Below are positions 27,432 through 35,812 of a stretch of 64,000 nt of DNA, piece after piece. The notes under the pieces are model-generated. The model saw nothing but the letters and a program-made list of their open reading frames with translations, had not been told where the DNA came from and did no database searches. This DNA comes from Agrobacterium tumefaciens (GTDB lineage Bacteria > Pseudomonadota > Alphaproteobacteria > Rhizobiales > Rhizobiaceae), in the NCBI GenBank assembly GCA_017744915.1, contig JAGIAH010000016.1, positions 1 to 64,000 of the forward strand. The letters run 5' to 3'. Within the stretch, counting starts at the first letter, position 1, and every line of letters begins with the position of its first letter. The translations under genes and the position numbers were made by a program.

Positions 27432-29321
27432 ATGATGGCCACGAAGAAAAAAACCATTTCGGCGGATTCCAGCAATCCGACCCAGACCCTTATCAATCTC
27501 TGGCCCTATATGTGGCCGGAGGGCCGGTGGGACCTGAAGATGCGGGTGGTCTGGGCCACCGTGTTCCTCATCGTCGCCAAGCTGGTGCTGATCTCGGTTC
27601 CCTATTTTTTCAAATGGGCAACGGACGCGCTGAACGGCAAGCTCGACATGGCAGGGCTGGTTCCGGCCTTCCTGCTCGGCGCGGTGGCACTCGTCATCGC
27701 CTATAATCTGACGCGGCTGATCCAGGTCGGGCTCAACCAGCTGCGTGATTCCCTCTTTGCCAGCGTCGGCCAGCATGCGGTGCGCCAGCTCGCCTATCGC
27801 ACCTTCGTACACATGCACCGGCTTTCCCTGCGTTTCCATCTGGAGCGCAAGACCGGCGGGCTTTCGCGGGTCATCGAGCGCGGCACCAAGGGCATCGAAA
27901 CCATTGTCCGTTTCACCATTCTCAACACCGCACCGACCTTCATCGAGTTCCTGCTGACGGCCATCATTTTCTGGGCGTCCTATGGTTTTTCCTATGTGCT
28001 GGTCACCGTCGTCACCGTCTGGGCCTACATCTGGTTCACCGTCAGGGCCAGCAACTGGCGTATCGGCATCCGCCGCGCCATGAATGACAGCGATACCGAC
28101 GCCAATACCAAGGCGATCGACTCGCTCCTGAATTTCGAGACCGTCAAATATTTCGGCAATGAGGAGATGGAGGCGCGGCGTTTCGACGTCGCCATGGAGC
28201 GTTACGAAAAATCGGCTATCTCGATCTGGACCTCGCTCGGTTGGCTGAACTTCGGCCAGGGTGTGATTTTCGGCATCGGCTCGACGGTGATGATGGTGAT
28301 GTCGGCACTTGCCGTGCAGCGCGGCGAACAGACCATCGGCGATTTCGTGTTCGTCAATGCGCTGCTGCTGCAGCTTTCCGTGCCGCTCAATTTCATCGGA
28401 TTCGTTTATCGCGAAATCCGCCAGGGCCTGACCGATATCGAACAGATGTTCGATCTTCTCGAGGTGGAGGCCGAGGTCACCGACAGGCCGGATGCAAAAC
28501 CGCTTGCGGCAGGCCCCGGCGCCATCTCCTTCCGCGACGTGCATTTCGCTTATGATCCGGAAAGGCCGATCCTGAAGGGCGTTTCCTTCGACGTGCCGGC
28601 GGGCAAGACGGTCGCGATCGTCGGGCCCTCGGGTGCCGGAAAATCGACGATCTCGCGGCTGCTTTACCGTTTCTACGATATTCAGGAAGGTTCCGTCACC
28701 GTCGATGGACAGGATATTCGCGACGTAACGCAAAAGAGCCTGCGCTCGGTGATCGGCATGGTGCCGCAGGATACGGTGCTGTTCAACGACACGCTCTCCT
28801 ACAATATCCGCTACGGCCGCCCTTCTGCCACCGAAGAAGAATTGCGGGCAGCGGCGGATGCGGCGCAGATCAGCGCCTTCATCGGCAAGCTGCCGGAGGG
28901 TTACGCCACCATGGTCGGCGAACGCGGTTTGAAACTTTCGGGTGGTGAAAAGCAGCGCGTAGCGATTGCCCGCACGATCCTCAAGGCTCCGCCGATCCTG
29001 ATTCTCGACGAGGCGACCTCGGCGCTCGATACGCATACGGAACAGGAAATCCAGAGCGCGCTCGACATCGTCTCGAAAAACCGTACCACGCTGGTCATCG
29101 CCCACCGCCTCTCCACCGTCATCGGCGCGGATGAGATCATCGTGCTGAAGGAAGGGCTGATCGCCGAGCGCGGAACGCACGCCTCGCTGATGGCCCAGAA
29201 CGGCCTCTATGCCTCGATGTGGAGCCGTCAGCGCGAAGCGATCCGGGCCGAAGAAATGCTGCGCCATGCGCGCGAAACCGACGATCTGGGTGTCGTGGAA
29301 CGCGGCGAACCGGCGCATTGA
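27432..29321 (+). CDS. Atm1-like ABC exporter (fused membrane and ATPase domains)
   Basis: 629 residues. Six transmembrane helices (about 30-330) precede a nucleotide-binding domain with Walker A GPSGAGKST (near 398), signature LSGGEKQ (near 503) and Walker B ILILDEATSALD (near 520). The segment FETVKYFGNEEMEARRFD and the overall layout match Atm1/HMT1-type half-transporters, which export glutathione conjugates or persulfides from the cytoplasm and support Fe-S or heavy-metal homeostasis. Function as a homodimer is expected. The substrate is inferred from the family. Confidence 0.9.
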   Translation: MMATKKKTISADSSNPTQTLINLWPYMWPEGRWDLKMRVVWATVFLIVAKLVLISVPYFFKWATDALNGKLDMAGLVPAFLLGAVALVIAYNLTRLIQVGLNQLRDSLFASVGQHAVRQLAYRTFVHMHRLSLRFHLERKTGGLSRVIERGTKGIETIVRFTILNTAPTFIEFLLTAIIFWASYGFSYVLVTVVTVWAYIWFTVRASNWRIGIRRAMNDSDTDANTKAIDSLLNFETVKYFGNEEMEARRFDVAMERYEKSAISIWTSLGWLNFGQGVIFGIGSTVMMVMSALAVQRGEQTIGDFVFVNALLLQLSVPLNFIGFVYREIRQGLTDIEQMFDLLEVEAEVTDRPDAKPLAAGPGAISFRDVHFAYDPERPILKGVSFDVPAGKTVAIVGPSGAGKSTISRLLYRFYDIQEGSVTVDGQDIRDVTQKSLRSVIGMVPQDTVLFNDTLSYNIRYGRPSATEEELRAAADAAQISAFIGKLPEGYATMVGERGLKLSGGEKQRVAIARTILKAPPILILDEATSALDTHTEQEIQSALDIVSKNRTTLVIAHRLSTVIGADEIIVLKEGLIAERGTHASLMAQNGLYASMWSRQREAIRAEEMLRHARETDDLGVVERGEPAH

Positions 29322-29352
29322 CAGGCATAAACCCCGGGGAACGGGGGTGGCA

Positions 29353-29386
29353 GACCCGTCGGGCCATTGCCGGGCGGGTCGTTTGG
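29353..29386 (+). terminator. Weak hairpin behind the Atm1-like gene
   Basis: GACCCG (29353-29358) pairs with CGGGTC (29375-29380), with further GC pairs inside and GTTTGG after it. It lies 32 bp after the stop. Confidence 0.4.
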
Positions 29387-29482
29387 CTGTAACCAGCTAG
29401 GCAAAATTTGTCGCATTGCCGTATGGATCGTGTCGTATCACGACATATAAAGCGACAGACGGAAACCGGAGCAAGGAATCTC

Positions 29483-30181
29483 ATGAATCTGTTCGACACC
29501 ATTCGCAACACCATCGTGCCGATCCACAAGGAAGGATATGTCTTCGTGGCGGCCTTCTTTGTCGCATCGCTGGTGCTCGGCTGGATCGCCGAACCGCTCT
29601 TCTGGGTCGGTCTCGTGCTGACGGCCTGGTGCGCCTATTTCTTCCGCGATCCCGAGCGCGTCACCCCGCAGGATGACGACCTCATCATCAGCCCGGCCGA
29701 CGGCAAGGTTTCCGCCGTGCAGAGCGTCGTTCCGCCGCTGGAACTGGAACTCGGCAAGGAACCGCTGGTGCGCATTTCGGTGTTCATGAACGTGTTCAAC
29801 TGCCATGTGAACCGTGCGCCGGTGCGCGGCCGCATCGTTAATGTCGCCTACCGTCCCGGCCTCTTCCTCAATGCCGAAGTCGACAAGGCTTCCGAGGACA
29901 ATGAACGCAACGGCCTCGTCATCGAGACCTCGCATGGCAAGGTCGGCGTCGTGCAGATCGCCGGCATGGTTGCGCGGCGCATCGTCTGCTGGGTAAAGCC
30001 GAATGAACCGGTTGATGCCGGTGAGCGTTTTGGCCTTATCCGTTTCGGTTCGCGCCTCGATATCTTCCTTCCCGCTGGTTTCGAGCCGCGTGTATCGGTG
30101 GGCCAGACGGCTATTGCCGGTGAAACCGTGCTTGCCGAATTCGGCTCGGCCAAGGGTCCGGTCCTTAGCCGCCGCGGCTGA
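29483..30181 (+). CDS. psd: Phosphatidylserine decarboxylase
   Basis: 232 residues, the short archaeal/rhizobial type. Two N-terminal hydrophobic helices (about 18-55) anchor it in the inner membrane. [12 protein letters not shown] and [10 protein letters not shown] are conserved. The self-cleavage site that makes the pyruvoyl cofactor is the FGS of [12 protein letters not shown] (Ser near 189). It converts phosphatidylserine to phosphatidylethanolamine, the step after PssA, whose gene follows 17 bp later. The start at 29483 has a good ribosome-binding site (aaggaa); a longer reading from 29408 is unlikely. Confidence 0.95.
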   Translation: MNLFDTIRNTIVPIHKEGYVFVAAFFVASLVLGWIAEPLFWVGLVLTAWCAYFFRDPERVTPQDDDLIISPADGKVSAVQSVVPPLELELGKEPLVRISVFMNVFNCHVNRAPVRGRIVNVAYRPGLFLNAEVDKASEDNERNGLVIETSHGKVGVVQIAGMVARRIVCWVKPNEPVDAGERFGLIRFGSRLDIFLPAGFEPRVSVGQTAIAGETVLAEFGSAKGPVLSRRG

Positions 30182-30204
30182 GGACAAACAGGAAGGGCAT
30201 GCGC

Positions 30205-31071
30205 ATGGAAACGCCGGCAGCAGAGTCACAGCAGAACGGAAAACATGAGGGCCGCAACGATAGCGGCCGTGGGCCGCGCCTGAGGGAAATTCCCTTTCGC
30301 CTCGTTGTGCCCAATCTCATCACTGTTCTCGCCATCTGCGCGGGCCTGAGCGGCGTGCGCCTCGCCATCGAGGGCCGCTTCGAGCTGGCCGTCGGCATGG
30401 TGCTGCTCGCCGCCTTCCTCGACGGTATTGACGGGCGCATTGCCCGCATGATGAAGGCGACCTCCAAATTCGGCGAACAGATGGATTCGCTTGCCGACAT
30501 CGTCAATTTCGGTGTCGCCCCTGCCCTCGTCGTTTATATCTATCTGCTCGATCAGGCGCGTTCGATCGGCTGGATCGGCGCCCTCATCTATGTCATTGCC
30601 GCCGGCCTGCGCCTGGCGCGCTTCAACGTCATGATCGAGCGACCGGTAAAGGCGCCCTGGCAGAACGAATTCTTCGTGGGCGTGCCGGCGCCGATGGGCG
30701 CCATGCTGGTGCTTCTGCCGGTCTATCTCGGTTTCCTCGGCGTGGAGCCGGACAAGCCCTTCGCTTATGTCGCCGCCGCCTATACGGTCCTGATCGGATA
30801 TCTTCTCATCAGCCGCCTGCCGGTCTGGTCGGGTAAGTCCAGCACCCGCATCCGCCGTGATCTGGTGCTGCCGATGATCCTTGTCGTCGTGCTTTACGTG
30901 GCGATGCTGATGAGCTTCACCTGGGAAGTTCTGGTTCTGACGGTTGCCGCCTATCTCGTCTTCATTCCCATCAGCGCCCGCCTCTGGCATCGCCGTTATG
31001 GCACGCTGACCATCGAGGAAGACGGGCAGGATGATGTGAACGGCGGCAACGGCCTCGATCGCGGCATTTAA
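30205..31071 (+). CDS. pssA: Phosphatidylserine synthase
   Basis: 288 residues from the ATG at 30205, which lies 8 bp from AGGAAGG; an ATG at 30199 is only 2 bp from it. The CDP-alcohol phosphotransferase motif is complete (DGRIAR then G then D then D, about residues 75-98), and about eight transmembrane helices follow. It joins CDP-diacylglycerol and serine. Psd then makes phosphatidylethanolamine, so psd-pssA is a functional operon. Loss of these lipids affects plant interaction in rhizobia. Confidence 0.95.
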   Translation: METPAAESQQNGKHEGRNDSGRGPRLREIPFRLVVPNLITVLAICAGLSGVRLAIEGRFELAVGMVLLAAFLDGIDGRIARMMKATSKFGEQMDSLADIVNFGVAPALVVYIYLLDQARSIGWIGALIYVIAAGLRLARFNVMIERPVKAPWQNEFFVGVPAPMGAMLVLLPVYLGFLGVEPDKPFAYVAAAYTVLIGYLLISRLPVWSGKSSTRIRRDLVLPMILVVVLYVAMLMSFTWEVLVLTVAAYLVFIPISARLWHRRYGTLTIEEDGQDDVNGGNGLDRGI

Positions 31072-31242
31072 AACCACAGGTTTATCTTTTCCCACCCAGG
31101 CCGGCGCAGGATGTGACGCAAAATGTCGCAGCCTGAAAAGCCGGCTTCGTCTCTTTCGCCTCGAATCCGTCAAGATTAGCCTCGAAAGAAGGGGCTCACA
31201 CGCATCGCAACGGCGATTGGCGTGAATTGTGGAGAGAGAGAA

Positions 31243-31374
31243 ATGACGAACGAGACGAAGGCACAGCCGCAGGCCAAGCCCGACCTCAAGAGCAACTACC
31301 GCCCGCTCGGACTGAAGGCCGTTGCGGCCGCAGCCCTGATGCTGAAGCGCAAGCCCGCCGCCAAAACTGCCTGA
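31243..31374 (+). CDS. 43-residue basic small protein behind pssA
   Basis: A 44-codon frame encodes MTNETKAQPQAKPDLKSNY, then RPLGLKAVAAAALMLKRKP and a short end. A purine-rich ribosome-binding site (gagagagaa) precedes the ATG. The pattern is a charged disordered N-terminus, then a short Ala/Leu-rich amphipathic or membrane-grazing helix flanked by lysines. A perfect terminator 83 bp after the stop supports a real transcript. I do not recognise a family. Confidence 0.65.
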   Translation: MTNETKAQPQAKPDLKSNYRPLGLKAVAAAALMLKRKPAAKTA

Positions 31375-31456
31375 AAACATTCACTTTTTTGATGTCGGCG
31401 AATATTGGGGATTTTCCGGAAAACGGAGAGCTCCTGACGGAAGATCACCAGTCACG

Positions 31457-31484
31457 CGGCGCCTTTTCCAGGCGCCGTTTCTGT
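31457..31484 (+). terminator. Rho-independent terminator behind the 43-residue gene
   Basis: CGGCGCCT (31457-31464) pairs perfectly with AGGCGCCG (31470-31477) around a 5-nt loop, followed by TTTCTGTTT. Confidence 0.85.
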
Positions 31485-31568
31485 TTCCGAATATTACGGA
31501 TCGCCCGTCATTCACAGAATTGGCAGACTTCTGTAACGAAGCTGCAACGAAAGCGTAGTAAAAAGCCG

Positions 31569-31606
31569 GCCTTCCACAGGAAGGCTATACGCGCGTCAAC
31601 GTATAG
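31569..31606 (+). promoter_or_regulatory. Double hairpin in the leader of the GGDEF gene
   Basis: GCCTTCC/GGAAGGC (31569-31575 with 31579-31585) and CTATACG/CGTATAG (31585-31591 with 31600-31606) are two perfect 7-bp stems that share a base. They lie about 115 bp upstream of the response-regulator gene and could be a leader RNA element, an sRNA or an operator. Confidence 0.4.
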
Positions 31607-31721
31607 ATTAGTGAATACAAAAGAACTTTTCTATTCCGCATTTTTTTCCACAACAAAGCATAAGCCGTCTTTCGAATCCGCGGACACGCGGATGACGAAT
31701 ATTCGGCGTTGAGGAAAGACT

Positions 31722-33047
31722 GTGGAGACAGGCCAGGGGGGCTTGGGAACGGCCATGCAGGACAAAATCCTTCTGATAGAAGATTCCGTTGCGCTTTCCA
31801 TGCTGCTGAAGACGCGGCTTTCGGAGGAAACGGAAGCCGAGGTCGTTCATTGCGACAGCATGGCCGATGCCGATGCCCTTATGCAGGCCAATAGTTTCAC
31901 GCTGGCGCTGACGGGTCTCAATCTTCCCGATGCGCCGAAGGGCGAGATTCTTGCACTTTTATCCGAGCGCAAGGTGCCGGCGATCGTTTTCACCGCCACG
32001 GTGGATGAGGAGGCGCGCAAGCGCTACGCCGAGAAGAAGATCATCGACTACATCGTCAAGGACGGTCACCGCACCGTCGATGCGGTGGTCAAGACGGTCG
32101 ACCGGATCTTGAGCAACAAGCTTTTCTCCGTTCTGGTGGTCGATGACGTGCGGACGGCACGCTCCGGTCTCGTGGAAATTCTGGAGCGGCAGAACTTCAA
32201 GGTCAGCGAGGCTCATTCGGGCAAACAGGCGCTGGAAATACTCTCGCAGGACCGGTCGATCCAGCTTGTCATTACCGATTACCATATGCCTGACATGGAT
32301 GGTTACGAGCTGACGCGGCGCATCCGCGACAGCCGCTCATCCGAGGATCTGCGGGTGATCGGCGTATCCTCCTCCACGGACCGGCTGCTTTCGGCAAGCT
32401 TCCTCAAGGCCGGCGCGTCGGATTTCGTTTACCGCCCCTTCGTGCCGGAAGAATTGCAGTGCCGCATCGACAACAATATCGAGACGCTGAAGCAGCTCAA
32501 ACGCCTGCGCGAACTGGCCGAACGCGACCACCTTACCGGCCTGCCCAATCGCCGCTCCTTCTTCGAGCGCACGCGGGCGCTGATGGATGTCATCAATGAC
32601 AATGACGAGAGCGGCGCCGTCGCCATTCTCGACATCGACCATTTCAAGAAAATCAACGACACGCTGGGGCACGATGCCGGCGACAGGGCGCTGAAGAAGC
32701 TGGCCGAACTGCTGCATGGCATGTGCGACGAGCAACGCCATATTCCCGCGCGTCTGGGCGGCGAGGAATTTGCCGTGTTCCTGCGCGGGCTGGATGCGCG
32801 GGCTGCCTATGCCTTCTGCGAGGAACTGCGCGAACAGGTGGAAAAGAACGGCCGGCAGCTGAGCGGCAGCAGCCTGGCGCTGACGATTTCCCTCGGCGTC
32901 GTGGAAATCGAAAAGGGCGAGCCTTTCGACAACCAGCTGAATGCGGCGGATCAGCTGCTCTATCTCGCCAAGGCAAACGGTCGCAACCGCGTTTACTCCG
33001 ACATCATGATCCAGGAAGGCCTGCAGAAGATCGGGCTGAACAGCTGA
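31722..33047 (+). CDS. PleD-like diguanylate cyclase, REC-REC-GGDEF
   Basis: 441 residues from GTG at 31722 (ribosome-binding site GAGGAAA 5 bp upstream); ATG at 31755 would give 430. The first receiver (about 12-125) has TGLNLPD where the phosphorylated Asp is expected, so it looks inactive. The second (about 137-255) keeps VVDD and the phospho-Asp in TDYHMPDMDG. The GGDEF domain has an active GGEEF site near 346. The usual RxxD inhibitory site upstream of it reads EQRH, so product inhibition is probably absent. It would make cyclic di-GMP under control of an unknown histidine kinase. The PleD name rests on domain order only. Confidence 0.88.
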   Translation: METGQGGLGTAMQDKILLIEDSVALSMLLKTRLSEETEAEVVHCDSMADADALMQANSFTLALTGLNLPDAPKGEILALLSERKVPAIVFTATVDEEARKRYAEKKIIDYIVKDGHRTVDAVVKTVDRILSNKLFSVLVVDDVRTARSGLVEILERQNFKVSEAHSGKQALEILSQDRSIQLVITDYHMPDMDGYELTRRIRDSRSSEDLRVIGVSSSTDRLLSASFLKAGASDFVYRPFVPEELQCRIDNNIETLKQLKRLRELAERDHLTGLPNRRSFFERTRALMDVINDNDESGAVAILDIDHFKKINDTLGHDAGDRALKKLAELLHGMCDEQRHIPARLGGEEFAVFLRGLDARAAYAFCEELREQVEKNGRQLSGSSLALTISLGVVEIEKGEPFDNQLNAADQLLYLAKANGRNRVYSDIMIQEGLQKIGLNS

Positions 33048-33096
33048 TTTTTTCTGAATAAGATAGCCGCCTGTGGTTCAAGCGACAGTCGCTTGT

Positions 33097-33217
33097 TTCT
33101 TCTCCCCACCGGGGAGAAGGTCGCGGCAGCGGGATGAGGGGGCAAGCTCTCCGCATATCGCTACCGTAACCCCCTCATCTGACCCTTCGGGCCATCTTCT
33201 CCCCGGCGGGGAGAGAA
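33097..33217. repeat. Palindromic intergenic repeat, family B, copy 1
   Basis: The element is bounded by two hairpins, TTCTCCCCACCGGGGAGAA at the left and CTTCTCCCCGGCGGGGAGAG at the right. The arms carry GATGAGGGGG and CCCCCTCATC as an inverted pair further in. A second full copy is at 40516-40633. It lies between the GGDEF gene and the SRAP gene. Confidence 0.85.
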
Positions 33218-33270
33218 ATACGCGTCAACGCCTGCGACGATGGCTGGCCTCGAATCCCTCGTAAATCAGA

Positions 33271-34032
33271 TCAAAACAGAGACATCTGCCCGTCATCCTT
33301 CGCCGGCCTGATCTTCGCCAGCGGCGCGCTTTCCGGCACCGGATCGATGAGATCCGCCCCGACATTGGCGACCTTGTTGACCTTGTCCGAGACCGGAATC
33401 ATCTCGAAAAAATCATCCTGAACCGGCCGCATCAGATCGGCGACCTCGCGTGGCTCCTGGGTCTTGCAGTCCAGCCAGCGGCTGAAATCTTCCGGCGCAA
33501 TGACCACGGGCATGCGGTCGTGGATGCGGCCGATCGCGGCATTGGCAGCGGTGGTGAGGATCGCGCCGGTATCGACTTCCGAGCCATCGGCGGAAGACCA
33601 GGTTTCCATGAGACCTGCGAAAGCGACGATGCCGCCGTTTTTCGGGCGGATGAAATAGGGCTGCGGTTTGCCGCCCTCCTCCTTCGGCGGGCGTCGCCAT
33701 TCGTAAAAACCCGTTGCCGGAACGAGCACGCGGCGATGGCGCATGGCGGCGCGGAAGGAGGCCTTGCCGATGGCGGTTTCCGAACGGGCGTTGATGAGGA
33801 GGGGAAAATCCTTCGGATCCTTCACCCAGCCCGGCAGAAAGCCCCAGCGCACCAGCACGGCCCGGCGGTTGGGCAGGTTGCTGCCGCGCTCCTGCCGCTC
33901 GCCTTCCATGACGATCAATATGGGTTGGGTCGGCGCGATGTTGAAACGGGCGGGAAAATCCTCAAGGCCGATCAGATCGAGATAGTCGGCGATCTCTTCG
34001 GGCGTCGCCTTCAGCACGAAACGTCCGCACAT
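33271..34032 (-). CDS. SRAP-domain protein (HMCES/YedK family)
   Basis: 253 residues when started at MCGRF (34032), which puts the catalytic Cys at position 2 as the family requires; the reading frame extends upstream but those residues would bury the cysteine. Further active-site features are FNIAPTQ, NARSET and ATGFYEW, and the HDRMPVV histidine. SRAP proteins form a covalent thiazolidine link to abasic sites in single-stranded DNA and protect forks. An internal basic segment and a C-terminal tail (about 230-253) are variable. Confidence 0.94.
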   Translation of the reverse strand: MCGRFVLKATPEEIADYLDLIGLEDFPARFNIAPTQPILIVMEGERQERGSNLPNRRAVLVRWGFLPGWVKDPKDFPLLINARSETAIGKASFRAAMRHRRVLVPATGFYEWRRPPKEEGGKPQPYFIRPKNGGIVAFAGLMETWSSADGSEVDTGAILTTAANAAIGRIHDRMPVVIAPEDFSRWLDCKTQEPREVADLMRPVQDDFFEMIPVSDKVNKVANVGADLIDPVPESAPLAKIRPAKDDGQMSLF

Positions 34033-34042
34033 GGCCTTCTCC

Positions 34043-34366
34043 TTACGCCCTTGGCCCGAACAGGATGATGGCGGTGCCGGCAAGGCAGACGACGCCGCCG
34101 GAAATATCCCACCTGTCCGGCGCATGCCCTTCCACGCCCCAGAGCCAGAACAGCGAAGCAGCAATATAAATCCCGCCATAGGCGGCATAGGCCCTTCCCG
34201 CCGCCTCCATCGGAACCAGCGTCAGAAGCCACGCAAAAGCCGCCAGCGCCACCATGCCGGGCAGCAATACCCACCCGGTCTTGCCGAGTTTCAGCCAGGC
34301 CCAAAAGGAGAAACAGCCGGCGATTTCGGCAACGGCCGCCAATGCATAAATAAGATAGACCTTCAT
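34043..34366 (-). CDS. YnfA/UPF0060 family small membrane protein
   Basis: 107 residues from [19 protein letters not shown], with four transmembrane helices. [24 protein letters not shown] and [18 protein letters not shown] are the family signature. YnfA is related to small multidrug resistance transporters. It precedes the SRAP gene by 10 bp on the same strand and may share its transcript. Confidence 0.94.
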   Translation of the reverse strand: MKVYLIYALAAVAEIAGCFSFWAWLKLGKTGWVLLPGMVALAAFAWLLTLVPMEAAGRAYAAYGGIYIAASLFWLWGVEGHAPDRWDISGGVVCLAGTAIILFGPRA

Positions 34367-34497
34367 TCCACCGTCTTCTGCGTGCACAATCGCGCCAATT
34401 CGGGACTATGTATCGGCCCGGACACCGGAATCGATTATTAGAGACCACAATACCACTATAGACAGGCCCAAGACGGCTGAAACAAGCGAAACCATTC

Positions 34498-34914
34498 ATG
34501 ACCCTTCGTATCAAGCCCCGCGCCGCCTCCTCCGCCATCGTCAGGAACGAAGACCGGCTGCTTCTCGTGCGCCGCATCAACCCGCCGTCCAAGGACATGT
34601 TCGCCTTTCCCGGCGGACGGGCCGAAGAAGGGGAAACGCCGGCGGAGACGGCGCTGCGCGAGCTGCACGAGGAAACCGGAATAATCGCCCGCAGGCCACA
34701 GCTTTTTGCCACCTACGATCTTCCCTCCCGTGACGCTGAAGGTGTGCTGACAAGCCATTATTTCCTCTCCGTCTTCACCGTGGAAACGGATGCCGATCCG
34801 CTGGTGACGGTGGGTGACGATGCAGCGGATGCGGGTTGGTACACACTGGCGGAGATTCGCCTTCTGCCGGCGCCCGAAAGCGTCATCGAATGCGCCGAGC
34901 GTCTGCTTGCATGA
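34498..34914 (+). CDS. NUDIX hydrolase
   Basis: 138 residues. The Nudix box is complete from GGRAEEGE through TALRELHEETGI (about residues 40-62), so metal-dependent cleavage of a nucleoside diphosphate linked to another group is expected. The N-terminus RPRAASSAIVRNEDRLLLVRR is typical. The ADP-ribose or dNTP preference cannot be read. The stop overlaps a possible upstream start of the next gene. Confidence 0.93.
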   Translation: MTLRIKPRAASSAIVRNEDRLLLVRRINPPSKDMFAFPGGRAEEGETPAETALRELHEETGIIARRPQLFATYDLPSRDAEGVLTSHYFLSVFTVETDADPLVTVGDDAADAGWYTLAEIRLLPAPESVIECAERLLA

Positions 34915-34979
34915 TTGCCAGCCGGCTAGAATCGGCATTATCTAGGGGTGATCCGCCCGCCGGATGTTCACGAGTATGT

Positions 34980-35435
34980 GTGGGGCAGAATAGAATTTTG
35001 ATACGGCCAACCATCTTCCTGTCTCTTTTTCTGACAATGCTTGCTTCCATCGGGCAGGAAGGCATCGCTTATGCGCAGCCTTCAAAACCCGTTTCCGAGG
35101 CACGTCCCGCGGAAGCGACACCGCCCAAACCTGCTCCATATGACGACAAGCTGGCGCGGCTTTCGGAAATATTGGGCGCGGTGCAATATCTGAGAACATT
35201 GTGCCCCTCCTCCGGACCGGAGGACTGGCGCAAATCGATGAGTGACCTTCTGGCTGCGGACACGGCCAATGAACCCGAACGACGCCAGCGCATGACGGCT
35301 GCATTCAACCGTGGATACCGCTCCTTTGCGGCCATCCACACCAGTTGCACACGCGCCGCCATCATGGCAGAAGAGAACTACCGTAACGAAGGGGCAACAC
35401 TCGCGCAGGAAATCGCGTCCAGGTTCGGAAATTAA
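34980..35435 (+). CDS. TIGR02301-type secreted protein
   Basis: 151 residues from GTG at 34980; an in-frame ATG at 34911 overlaps the NUDIX stop but gives a non-typical N-terminus. From the GTG a signal peptide is clear (ILIRPTIFLSLFLTMLASIG...AYAQ). The mature part holds DDKLARLSEILGAVQYLRTLC, then RRQRMTAAFNRGYRSFAAIHTSC, with two conserved cysteines that could form a disulfide. This pattern is the TIGR02301 family of alphaproteobacteria, of unknown function. The start choice is inference. Confidence 0.75.
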   Translation: MGQNRILIRPTIFLSLFLTMLASIGQEGIAYAQPSKPVSEARPAEATPPKPAPYDDKLARLSEILGAVQYLRTLCPSSGPEDWRKSMSDLLAADTANEPERRQRMTAAFNRGYRSFAAIHTSCTRAAIMAEENYRNEGATLAQEIASRFGN

Positions 35436-35540
35436 AGGTTTATTAACCTCTTTTCGCCGCAGCCCGTGCCGTTTTAATAAAAGGCTGCTAGTGTTGTTAA
35501 CAGGGTGGTAAGGACTTGCTCGCCCTGTCGAGGATGAAAG

Positions 35541-35798
35541 ATGCAGACAAGCCGTAACGAAATCGACGATATGATCGTGCATGAAAAGATGCAGGTCGCT
35601 CTGGAACACCAGAACGAGGCATGGGCTGACGGCATGGCCGACGGCATCGAGCCTGAGATCATCGCCGATGCCGCCATCGCTCTGGCCATGCGCGAAACCA
35701 TCCGTATTCACGGCGAGGCCGGCGCGGAAGCAATGCTGGAATCGCTGCGCCAGCGCATGCTTCAGGGCGAATTTTCGCCGCAGCGGGTGATACAGTAA
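35541..35798 (+). CDS. Unknown 85-residue helical protein
   Basis: The acidic protein is nearly all helix (QNEAWADGMADGIEPEIIADAAIALAMRETI). The ATG follows a weak ribosome-binding site (gaggatgaaag). It ends 14 bp before the next gene and is probably in one transcript with it. I do not recognise a domain. Similar short proteins exist in rhizobial genomes. Confidence 0.75.
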   Translation: MQTSRNEIDDMIVHEKMQVALEHQNEAWADGMADGIEPEIIADAAIALAMRETIRIHGEAGAEAMLESLRQRMLQGEFSPQRVIQ

Positions 35799-35812
35799 AG
35801 CCGGAGTCTATC

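Larger units (their letters stand above)
31375..31721. other. Intergenic region: terminator, then structured AT-rich leader of the GGDEF gene
   Basis: 347 bp with no supportable gene. It holds a terminator (31457-31484), two adjacent perfect hairpins (31569-31606), and an AT-rich stretch 31610-31660. A ribosome-binding site (gaggaaag, 31711-31718) sits just before the next gene. Confidence 0.7.

Noticed and set aside
27324-29318. 664-codon minus-strand frame over the Atm1-like gene
   Set aside because: Antisense shadow. The plus-strand product has Walker and signature motifs.
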